NCBI RefSeq assembly: GCF_014696385.1
Contig: NZ_JACJQB010000002.1
Coordinates: 186,001-250,000, forward strand
Length of the DNA stretch: 64,000 bases
Reading direction: 5' to 3'
From: Pseudanabaena mucicola FACHB-723
GTDB lineage: Bacteria > Cyanobacteriota > Cyanobacteriia > Pseudanabaenales > Pseudanabaenaceae
In this document: piece after piece, positions 19,322 to 27,753 of the stretch
Position numbering within the stretch: position 1 is the stretch's first letter
How the letters are laid out: every line of letters begins with the position of its first letter
Position numbers and translations under genes: made by a program
The notes under the pieces: generated by a model
What the model was told of the DNA's origin: nothing
The model's input: the letters and a program-made list of their open reading frames with translations, nothing else
Database searches by the model: none

Positions 19322-21685
19322 ATGAATCTAGCATCTGTTTTAATCATTGACGATGAAGCTGATAATTTTGATGTGATTGAAACGCTATTGAGCGATCAAG
19401 ACTACCAATTACACTATGCCGCTAGTGGTCAGGATGCGATCACCTATCTGGATACATTTCAGCCAGATCTGATTTTGCTAGATGTAATGATGCCCGTCAT
19501 GGATGGGATCGAGGTTTGTAAACTAATCAAGACCCTGCCCAAGTGGCAAGAAGTCCCCATCATCATGGTGACGGCACTAAACTCCAAAGAAGACCTTGCT
19601 AAATGTTTGAATGCAGGGGCTAATGATTTTATTAGTAAGCCCCTTAGCTCTCTAGAATTTCGCGCTAGAGTGCAGTCGATGCTACGCATCAAAGAACAGC
19701 ACGATCGTCTAGAACGGGCTAATGCGATGATCCATGCTCAACTAGAGGCAAGTTTGGAGGGAATTATTGCCGTTGATGAGCAAGGCAAACTAGTTGCCTA
19801 TAACCAAAAAATGTGTGAAATATGGGACATGAATGCGATCACCGCCCATGTTAATTATCGAGAACTGCCCCTAATTCCACTATTGATACAGGAAAATTTT
19901 CCCGAGGAAATTATTCAAATTTTAGAAGAAACCTACGATGAGCCAGAGGAAGTTAGTCACGGCGAAATCATCATCAATAACAATAACTATGAATACTTTA
20001 GTAGTTCTGTTACTTCGCCCACGGGAAAATTTTGGGGATTTGTCTGGCGATTTCGCAACATCACCCATCGCAAGCAGTATGAAACTAATCTCCAACAAGC
20101 TAAAGAAGTTGCCGAATCTGCGCTGAGAGTTAAGTCGGACTTCTTAGCGATGATGAGCCATGAAATTCGGACTCCCATCAACGGAGTCTTGGGTATGACC
20201 GAGCTACTCGCCACAACAACACTCGATCAAGAGCAAAATCGCTTTGTGCAGTCGATTCAAACCAGTGGCGAAATTCTGCTCACGGTGATTAACGACATTC
20301 TCGACTTCTCCAAATTAGAATCCCAAAAGCTTTTGTTAGAGCATCTTCCCGTTGATGTCTATGCAATTATCATCGACACCTGTGCTCTGCTTAGCACTCA
20401 AGCTGAATCGAAGGGAATCAAAGTTCAATATCAAATTGACGAAAATACCCCTGCCTATATCCTCGGTGATGCGATTAGGTTACGCCAAATCCTTCTTAAT
20501 TTAACGAACAATGCTGTCAAATTTACCCATGAAGGAGTAGTCCAAATTTCTGTATCCCCTACCACTGACGCAGACAATCAAACAACGCTCTTATTTGCAA
20601 TTAAAGATTCAGGAATCGGACTCTCTCCTGAACAATTACAAAAACTATTCCAGCCCTTTACCCAAGCATCGATTGCCACTACTCGTCAGTATGGCGGTAC
20701 GGGGTTAGGGCTGGTCATCTGTCAGAAGCTTGTACAAATGATGGGGGGTAAAATTTGGGCAGAAAGCGCCCTCAATCAAGGTTCAACTTTTTCCTTTGTC
20801 ATCCCCGTGACTGTCACCGATGAAGCGCCACAGGCAATGACTCCCATTGAGCGGCGCAATATGCTGCGTCCCACCAAACCACTTCGCACCGATCTCGCCA
20901 CTCAATTACCTCTGAATATCTTGGTTGCAGAAGATAATCTGATCAATCAAGAAATGGTGCTGGCAATGCTGAGCAAAATGGGTTATGTTCCCAAAATAGT
21001 GAATGATGGCATTGAGGTATTAGAAGCGATTAAGGAACAAGATTTTGATATTGTATTTTTGGATGTGCAAATGCCCCGTATGAATGGACTGGAAACTGCT
21101 ACGCACATTGTCGGCGAATGGTCACAACTCTCGAATAATCCCTTGCGTCCTAAATTGATTGCGATGACTGCAAGTGCAATGCAGGGCGATCGGGAGATGT
21201 GTCTGGGGGCAGGGATGGATGACTACATCAGTAAGCCCGTATCCTTTGAAACGCTCCAAAGAATTATCGATCGCTGGGGACATTTCCCTAAAGAACAAGA
21301 ACCAGAACCATCGATCCTCGATGTTAATTCAGACTTTGATGATCGCTCTCTCCAAGAGATTGAGCAAGTCTCTCTGAGTTTACCTAAACGGATGATTAGT
21401 ATCTTCTTAAATGAAGAATGTCCCATTCTATTAGATAAATTACATCAGGCAATATTAGAACAGGATGCTTCACAAATTGAATATGTAGCACATACTTTAA
21501 AGGGAAGTAGCCGCATGTTGGGGGCAAGAGCCTTTGCGGAACTTTGCTTTGGTTTAGAGGTGGCAGGACGCAATAAACAACTGGATGGCAGTGAACAAAT
21601 AATGGAGCAGATTGATGCGACTTTCCCTGTGGTAGTTACTTATTTAGAAGACTATCTGGCAAAGGAAAATTCTAATTTGGTGTAG
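19322..21685 (+). CDS. Hybrid kinase REC-PAS-HisKA-HATPase-REC-Hpt
   Basis: A 787-residue soluble phosphorelay protein. Domains: receiver (5-120, D54), PAS-like segment (about 135-250), HisKA (FLAMMSHEIRTPINGV, H280), HATPase (N-box LNLTNNAVKF near 393, GTGLGL near 459), second receiver (about 532-650, D581), and a C-terminal Hpt domain (AHTLKGSSRMLGA, H724). It is the only Hpt domain seen in the island, so it is a likely hub passing phosphate to other receivers. The first receiver is close to those at 8339, 21753 and 27754. It is 12 bp after the membrane kinase and ends at a hairpin. Confidence 0.92.
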   Translation: MNLASVLIIDDEADNFDVIETLLSDQDYQLHYAASGQDAITYLDTFQPDLILLDVMMPVMDGIEVCKLIKTLPKWQEVPIIMVTALNSKEDLAKCLNAGANDFISKPLSSLEFRARVQSMLRIKEQHDRLERANAMIHAQLEASLEGIIAVDEQGKLVAYNQKMCEIWDMNAITAHVNYRELPLIPLLIQENFPEEIIQILEETYDEPEEVSHGEIIINNNNYEYFSSSVTSPTGKFWGFVWRFRNITHRKQYETNLQQAKEVAESALRVKSDFLAMMSHEIRTPINGVLGMTELLATTTLDQEQNRFVQSIQTSGEILLTVINDILDFSKLESQKLLLEHLPVDVYAIIIDTCALLSTQAESKGIKVQYQIDENTPAYILGDAIRLRQILLNLTNNAVKFTHEGVVQISVSPTTDADNQTTLLFAIKDSGIGLSPEQLQKLFQPFTQASIATTRQYGGTGLGLVICQKLVQMMGGKIWAESALNQGSTFSFVIPVTVTDEAPQAMTPIERRNMLRPTKPLRTDLATQLPLNILVAEDNLINQEMVLAMLSKMGYVPKIVNDGIEVLEAIKEQDFDIVFLDVQMPRMNGLETATHIVGEWSQLSNNPLRPKLIAMTASAMQGDREMCLGAGMDDYISKPVSFETLQRIIDRWGHFPKEQEPEPSILDVNSDFDDRSLQEIEQVSLSLPKRMISIFLNEECPILLDKLHQAILEQDASQIEYVAHTLKGSSRMLGARAFAELCFGLEVAGRNKQLDGSEQIMEQIDATFPVVVTYLEDYLAKENSNLV

Positions 21686-21709
21686 GGGCAATTAATGAAT
21701 TGCCCCTAC
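21682..21709. terminator. Hairpin overlapping stop of the Hpt kinase
   Basis: A perfect 12-bp stem (GTAGGGGCAATT / AATTGCCCCTAC) with a 4-base loop that includes the TAG stop of the 19322 gene. It probably ends the 15867-21685 unit. There is no T-run. Confidence 0.6.
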
Positions 21710-21752
21710 GCTGAAATATGGCTGATATATTGAGTTTAATAAAAGCAAGGTA

Positions 21753-22904
21753 ATGACACATACATTTTCAATTTTGATTGTCGATGACGACCCCAATAAC
21801 TTCGATGTAATCGAAACTTTGTTGGGCGATCAAGACTACGAGTTACATTACGCTGCTAGTGGTAAAAATGCGATCGCAGTGCTTGATGCCTGTCAGCCAG
21901 ATTTAATCTTGTTAGATGTGATGATGCCAGAGATCGATGGCATCGAAGTTTGTAAGCGCATCAAGGCGATTCCCAAATGGCAAACAGTACCAATCATTAT
22001 GGTGACAGCCCTCAATAGTAAATCTGATTTGGCAAATTGTCTGAATGCTGGGGCTGATGACTTTTTGAGTAAGCCAATCAATAGTGTCGAACTGCGAGCA
22101 AGGGTTAACTCGATGCTCCGCATTAAGCAACAGTACGACAATATCCAAACTCTTTCTAGTATTCAATCTAATACAATTAATATCCTCGAAAGCACTCTCA
22201 ATGAATTACGGGGTACTCTCGCCGCCAAGATGTCCCACGAGCTGAATACTCCCCTCAATGGCATCATCGGTACAATTGATGTATTGATGGCAGATCTCGA
22301 AAATATGGATCTTAGCGAAATTCGGGAAATGTTAGGTTGGGCAGATGAATCAGCACAACGCTTAGAGGGATTGACTAGAAAGTTTTTAACTTACCTAGAA
22401 TTAGAGGTATCGCCCAATCATCAGAAATTATTTAAATCAAAACATACCAAATTTGTCAAAGACATAGTTGAGTCAAAGCTGAGAGCAGATGCTAGTCGAG
22501 CGCAACGTAGTGATGATCTAATCTTTGAGCTAGAGGAAGCTGAAATTACAATACCAGAGAATTATCTTTGGACGATTTTGTATGAGTTACTTGATAATGC
22601 TATGAAATTCTCGGCAGCAGGATCAATAATAAAAGTAAGGAGTCAAGTTGTTGATCACGTATTTCATTTGTCAGTACAAGATTTCGGGCGTGGCATGACC
22701 GACGAACAAATCGCTCTTGTTGGTGCTTTTATGCAATTTGAGCGCAAAATCTACGAACAACAAGGTGTTGGTTTGGGTTTAAAAATCGTCAAAAAAATTG
22801 TAGAACTAGCAAGGGGACAGTTTTCGATCGCAAGTATCTGCCAAGAGCAGACAACAGTAAATATTTCACTGCCAATTGCCCATATGCCAATTGTTCATGA
22901 TTAG
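21753..22904 (+). CDS. REC-first histidine kinase (mini-kinase 2)
   Basis: A 383-residue soluble protein with the same plan as the 8339 gene: receiver (5-122, acceptor D55), linker, HisKA (MSHELNTPLNG, H162), HATPase (LLDNAMKFSA; GVGLGLKIVKKIVELARG). The nucleotide-binding G-box reads GVGLGL rather than GTGLGL, a mild deviation. Both active residues sit at the same numbers as in mini-kinase 1. The two copies are 13 kb apart and bracket the large kinases. It is 35 bp upstream of the 1528-residue kinase and probably co-transcribed with it. Confidence 0.9.
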   Translation: MTHTFSILIVDDDPNNFDVIETLLGDQDYELHYAASGKNAIAVLDACQPDLILLDVMMPEIDGIEVCKRIKAIPKWQTVPIIMVTALNSKSDLANCLNAGADDFLSKPINSVELRARVNSMLRIKQQYDNIQTLSSIQSNTINILESTLNELRGTLAAKMSHELNTPLNGIIGTIDVLMADLENMDLSEIREMLGWADESAQRLEGLTRKFLTYLELEVSPNHQKLFKSKHTKFVKDIVESKLRADASRAQRSDDLIFELEEAEITIPENYLWTILYELLDNAMKFSAAGSIIKVRSQVVDHVFHLSVQDFGRGMTDEQIALVGAFMQFERKIYEQQGVGLGLKIVKKIVELARGQFSIASICQEQTTVNISLPIAHMPIVHD

Positions 22905-22939
22905 AGCTGGGCTAACTTCACTAATTTTTTCCTAAATCT

Positions 22940-25900
22940 ATGTTCTCTCATCCTAATCCACTTACCAAATCAGAACTAAATGCGGCAATCATTCGCGATC
23001 CGATTGTAGTGTCGACTGAAACTACAGTGATGGTGGCAATCCATAGGATGAGTGACTTGCGATCGCAATGTGAAGTTCAACAAGACCAATCGAACAGGCA
23101 AGAGAAACTGCACATAGATGTGCGATCGAGCTGCGTGTTAGTTGTCGAGAATGAACAGATTGTGGGGATTATGACCGAGCGGGATGTGGTGCGCCTCAGT
23201 GCTGAGGGGCAACCGATCGATCTCTTGCCAATCCGTGAAGTGATGACGCAGAAAGTTACCACCATGCGTGAGTCAGCCTTTACAGACTTATTTATGGCGG
23301 TGAATCTGATTCAGCAGCAGGGCATCCGCCATCTGCCCATTGTCGATGAGCAAGATCGGCTTGTGGGCATCATTACCCATGAAAGTTTGCGTCAAACTTC
23401 CCGCCCGATCGACCTTCTGCGCTTGCGAATGGTCTCTGAGGTGATGACCCGTGAGGTGGTTTGCGCTCGTCACGATCAATCGATGCTGGCGATCGCCCAA
23501 CTCATGGCAAGCCATCGCATCAGCTCCGTGATCGTTACTGCCGATCGCGAACAGGAGAATGCTAATCCCCAAAACCAACCACAAGTACCGTTAGGAATTA
23601 TCACGGAGCGCGATATTGTTCAGTTTCAAGCTTTGGGCTTAAACCTTGCAAACAGCAATGCTCACGAGATGATGAGCAGCCCCATCTTTACCGTGCAACC
23701 AACGGATACATTGTGGTTGGTCTATCAGTTGATGGAGCAATATTTCATCGGTCGCCTTGCCGTGACCGATAGCCAGAATCAACTTTTAGGGATCGTTACC
23801 CAAAGCAGCTTACTCCAAGCTCTCAACCCCATCGAGCTTTACAATTTGGCAACAGTGCTAGAACAAAAAGTCCTGCGCCTAGAGGCTGAAAAAATTGCGT
23901 TCCTCGAAAGTCAAAATCTAGAATTAGAACAAAAGCAAGTCTTAACTTACCAACAACTACAGGAAGAACTGCAAGAACGCCAAAAAGCCAAACTTGCGCT
24001 GATTGCCCTCAATCACTCCTTAGAAGCAAAGGTTGCCGAACGTACTGAAGCATTGCAAAACAGCAAGGCCAGACTGCGCGCCATCATCGAAGCGATACCT
24101 GATATGTTGCTCCGCATAAATCGTCATGGCGAGTGCCTAGAATACATCAACGATACCGACTATCACGATAACTTTGTCCCGATTAAGTACCATATTTCCG
24201 AGGTCTTACCGCCAGATTTATGCCAACGTCAACTGGATGTCATCGATCGAGCGCTGACTACAGAACAATTACAGGTCTATGAACATCAGTTGTATAACAA
24301 GTTCGATCGCCTAGTTTTTGAAGAAGTGCGGGTCGTGCCGATCGATGAAGATGAGGTGATGGTAATTATTCGCGATCAAACCGATAAAAAGCAGACTGAA
24401 TCGGAACTAAAAGCCAGTGAAGCAAGATTTCGGGGCATATTTGAAGCCAACGTAGTGGGGATGCTATTTGTCAATTTGCAAGGTGACATTCTTGATGCCA
24501 ATGATTGTTTCTTAGATTTGATTGGCTACAGTCGCAGCGATCTCGAAGGGCATGAACTGCATTGGACAAAGATGATTCCTCTCGAATATCTGCCCATCGA
24601 TCTGCACACGCTCGCCCATGTCAAATTAAGTGGCGTGATTGAACCTTGGGAAAAGGTTTACTATCACAAGTCTGGTCATCCTCTTCATGTGTTGATTGGG
24701 CTAGCGATGCTTTCGGAAGAGGAATGCGTCTGTGTGATTGTCGATATTAGCGATCTCAAGCGTACCGAAAAAGATCTTCAACAAAAACTAGCGGCGATTG
24801 AGAGTGCCATCGATGGCATTGCTGTGTTGGAAAATGACAAATACATCTACATGAACCATGCCCATGCGGAGATATTTGGCTATGCCAATGTGGAGGATCT
24901 GTTGGGCAGAAATTGGCAAATTTTATATTCGCCATCGGAGATAGAGAGATTTGGGCATGAGGTCTTTCCTGTGTTGGGACGCGATAAATCTTGGAGTGGT
25001 GAAGCGATCGCAACTCGCAAAGATGGATCTACCTTTGATGAAGGGCTATCGCTGACCTTAACCAATGATGGGCTATTAATCTGTGTCTGCCGCGATATTA
25101 GCGATCGCAAACAGGCGAATCAGATCATCAAGCGGCAAGCACAGCAGGAAACACTACTGCGGGAAATTACCCAACGCATTCGCCAATCCCTAGATCTGCA
25201 AACAATCTTTGATACAGCTTGCCAAGAAATTCGCCAACTGCTCCATGCCGATCGCGTTGGTATTTTCAAATTCGATGTTGACTCTCACTACGATGACGGT
25301 GAGTTTGTTGCCGAATCCTCTGTGGCAGGGCTGCGATCGGTACTGAGGCGACCCGTCCATGATCATTGTTTTGGCGAAGACTATGCCCAGTTATACCTAG
25401 AGGGTAAATTTTCGGCAATCAATGATATTTACAATCATGGCTTAACGCCCTGTCATATCGATGTTTTGGCACAGTTCCAGATCCGTGCCAACCTAATTAT
25501 TCCCTTGCCCTGTGGCGAAAAACTATGGGGATTGCTATGCGTCCATCAATGCGATCGCCCCCGTCAATGGCAAGAATTTGAGATTAGTTTGACGCAGCAA
25601 ATCGCTATCCAACTAGCGATCGCCATTCAGCAAGCGAGCCTATACGAGAAGGTGGAAAGTGAATTATTAGAGCGCAAACAGAAAGAAGCTGAGATTGAGC
25701 AGCAACTGCGGCGGCAGCAGGCTATGGCGAATATTACCCAACAAATTCTTCAGCAATCGCTTGACCTACCGCATATCCTCGAAACGGCTGTACAACAAGT
25801 AAAAGAAGTTCTTCATGGCGATCGGGTACTTATCTTTAGAGTATTTCCCAATGGTAATAGTCAGATTGAAGAAGAAGCCGTATCCGATGGTTTGCCTCAA

Positions 25901-27526
25901 CTAAAAAACTTGCACTGGGATGATGAAGTTTGGTCTCAAGAAATCTTAGAACTTTATTGGCAAGGTCAACCTCGAATTGTGCCAGATGTCATGAATGATC
26001 GTTGGACAGAATGCCTAATGGAATATTCTGTTGAAGGAAAAATTCAATCCAAAATTGTTGCTCCCATTTTGCAGGAAATCAGAGCCGACGAAAGTCATCG
26101 CTGGGTTTCTCCCTATGTCGGTAATAAGCTTTGGGGAGTGCTAGTCATCCATGCCTGTTCAGAAAAACGGGTGTGGCTTGATACAGATGCTCAACTGCTA
26201 CAACAAGTTGCCAACCAACTTGCGATTGCTATTCAGCAGGTCAACCTCTTCGATCAGGTACAACAAGAATTAGGCGATCGTCAGCAAGCCCAACAACAAC
26301 TCACCGAGCGCAACGATCAACTCGCCCTCTCCAATCAAGAACTTGCCAGAGCCACTCGCCTTAAAGATGAATTTTTGGCAAACATGAGCCATGAATTGCG
26401 TACCCCCCTCAATGCCATCCTCGGCATGACTGAAGGGCTAGAAGAAGGAGTCTTTGGCAATGTCACCGAATCCCAAATTAAAGCATTAAAAACCATTGAA
26501 CGCAGTGGCTCCCACTTACTAGAGCTAATCAATGACATTCTCGATGTTGCCAAAATTGAGTCAGGACAGATCGAACTAGAATACAGCACCGTTACCGTCG
26601 AATCACTCTGTCAATCGAGTCTTGCCTTTGTCAAGCAGCAAGCCCTCAAAAAACGGATTCAACTACATACCAAATTCCCCAATAACCTCCCAGAATTAAA
26701 CGTCGATGAGCGCCGCATTCGCCAAGTGCTGATTAATCTGCTCAACAATGCCGTGAAATTTACACCAGAGGAAGGCTCAATCAACTTAGAGGCGAGTGTA
26801 CTGCCCCTTGACAGCCCCGAACAGAATGATCACTCCGACATTCAAGGCTATCTTCGCATCGCCATCACCGATACAGGCATTGGCATCTCCGCCGAAAATA
26901 TCGGCAAGCTATTCCAACCATTTATTCAAATCGATAGCGCCCTCAACCGTCAATATCAAGGCACAGGCTTAGGACTTGCCCTCGTCAAAAGGATCGTGGA
27001 AATGCACGGTGGTAAAGTCAGCTTGACCAGCAAGTTGGGGGGGGGCAGTTGCTTCATGATTGATCTTCCCTGTATCACCACGCATCCTGAACTCTTGCCG
27101 CCCAGTCAAAATAATAACTCCAGAACCTCTAGCCAAACTAGTACGCGAATTTCCCACATTCCCATCATCCTCTTGGTGGAAGATAGCGAAGCCAACATCA
27201 TGACCATCTCTAGTTATCTGATTGCCAAAGGCTATGAAATGATCATTGCCAATAATGGACAACAAGCCCTTGATATTTTGCAATCGGTACAACCTGACTT
27301 GATTTTGATGGATATTCAAATGCCGATCATGGATGGATTAGAAGCGACTCAAAAAATCCGCCAATTGCCTGCTCTCGCCAATACACCAATTATTGCGCTC
27401 ACGGCTTTGGCAATGGAAAGTGATATTGAGCTTTGTCTTGCCGCAGGCGCAACTAGTTATCTTAGTAAACCCGTCAAATTACGGGAGCTAACTACAACCA
27501 TTCAAAGGCTGTTGAGTTCTCACTAA
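22940..27526 (+). CDS. Large CBS-PAS-cyanobacteriochrome GAF hybrid kinase
   Basis: A 1528-residue soluble hybrid kinase. Two CBS pairs (about 10-155 and 160-300), coiled coil (300-375), three PAS domains (375-485, 490-610, 612-730), GAF1 (740-900), GAF2 (925-1105), HisKA (FLANMSHELRTPLNAI, H1151), HATPase (to about 1377), receiver (1408-1525, D1458). GAF1 has D-H-C-F at 808-811 and the canonical Cys838-His839 followed by QFQIRANLIIPL. This is the dual-cysteine signature of DXCF cyanobacteriochromes, which bind a phycobilin and sense blue/green-range light. GAF2 has Cys1025 at the equivalent position but followed by Leu, so bilin binding there is uncertain. Light and nucleotide sensing may be combined. 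The chromophore assignment is inference. Confidence 0.93.
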   Translation: MFSHPNPLTKSELNAAIIRDPIVVSTETTVMVAIHRMSDLRSQCEVQQDQSNRQEKLHIDVRSSCVLVVENEQIVGIMTERDVVRLSAEGQPIDLLPIREVMTQKVTTMRESAFTDLFMAVNLIQQQGIRHLPIVDEQDRLVGIITHESLRQTSRPIDLLRLRMVSEVMTREVVCARHDQSMLAIAQLMASHRISSVIVTADREQENANPQNQPQVPLGIITERDIVQFQALGLNLANSNAHEMMSSPIFTVQPTDTLWLVYQLMEQYFIGRLAVTDSQNQLLGIVTQSSLLQALNPIELYNLATVLEQKVLRLEAEKIAFLESQNLELEQKQVLTYQQLQEELQERQKAKLALIALNHSLEAKVAERTEALQNSKARLRAIIEAIPDMLLRINRHGECLEYINDTDYHDNFVPIKYHISEVLPPDLCQRQLDVIDRALTTEQLQVYEHQLYNKFDRLVFEEVRVVPIDEDEVMVIIRDQTDKKQTESELKASEARFRGIFEANVVGMLFVNLQGDILDANDCFLDLIGYSRSDLEGHELHWTKMIPLEYLPIDLHTLAHVKLSGVIEPWEKVYYHKSGHPLHVLIGLAMLSEEECVCVIVDISDLKRTEKDLQQKLAAIESAIDGIAVLENDKYIYMNHAHAEIFGYANVEDLLGRNWQILYSPSEIERFGHEVFPVLGRDKSWSGEAIATRKDGSTFDEGLSLTLTNDGLLICVCRDISDRKQANQIIKRQAQQETLLREITQRIRQSLDLQTIFDTACQEIRQLLHADRVGIFKFDVDSHYDDGEFVAESSVAGLRSVLRRPVHDHCFGEDYAQLYLEGKFSAINDIYNHGLTPCHIDVLAQFQIRANLIIPLPCGEKLWGLLCVHQCDRPRQWQEFEISLTQQIAIQLAIAIQQASLYEKVESELLERKQKEAEIEQQLRRQQAMANITQQILQQSLDLPHILETAVQQVKEVLHGDRVLIFRVFPNGNSQIEEEAVSDGLPQLKNLHWDDEVWSQEILELYWQGQPRIVPDVMNDRWTECLMEYSVEGKIQSKIVAPILQEIRADESHRWVSPYVGNKLWGVLVIHACSEKRVWLDTDAQLLQQVANQLAIAIQQVNLFDQVQQELGDRQQAQQQLTERNDQLALSNQELARATRLKDEFLANMSHELRTPLNAILGMTEGLEEGVFGNVTESQIKALKTIERSGSHLLELINDILDVAKIESGQIELEYSTVTVESLCQSSLAFVKQQALKKRIQLHTKFPNNLPELNVDERRIRQVLINLLNNAVKFTPEEGSINLEASVLPLDSPEQNDHSDIQGYLRIAITDTGIGISAENIGKLFQPFIQIDSALNRQYQGTGLGLALVKRIVEMHGGKVSLTSKLGGGSCFMIDLPCITTHPELLPPSQNNNSRTSSQTSTRISHIPIILLVEDSEANIMTISSYLIAKGYEMIIANNGQQALDILQSVQPDLILMDIQMPIMDGLEATQKIRQLPALANTPIIALTALAMESDIELCLAAGATSYLSKPVKLRELTTTIQRLLSSH

Positions 27527-27587
27527 AAATTATCACTATAGCTGTAGCCATGTATGTTACGACAAAAGCAAACCCCAAAAGAACCCC

Positions 27588-27626
27588 AAAAGAGAGTCGC
27601 AGCGCGACGCGCAACGACTCTCTTTT
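27588..27626. terminator. Hairpin after the large kinase
   Basis: A perfect 12-bp stem (AAAAGAGAGTCG / CGACTCTCTTTT) with a GC-rich 15-base apex. It lies 61 bp after the kinase stop and upstream of the REC-GGDEF-EAL gene. The preceding bases contain a short direct repeat of ACCCCAAAAGA type. Confidence 0.65.
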
Positions 27627-27753
27627 GAGTTTTGGTCTTAGCTATAAAACTATTGATAATGGTGAAAATTCATGAATTACGATTACGATCAACTTCATCA
27701 CTGTCCAGCAAATTTCTAGATACCCAATTTGTAGTGTCCCAGCAATACTAACT

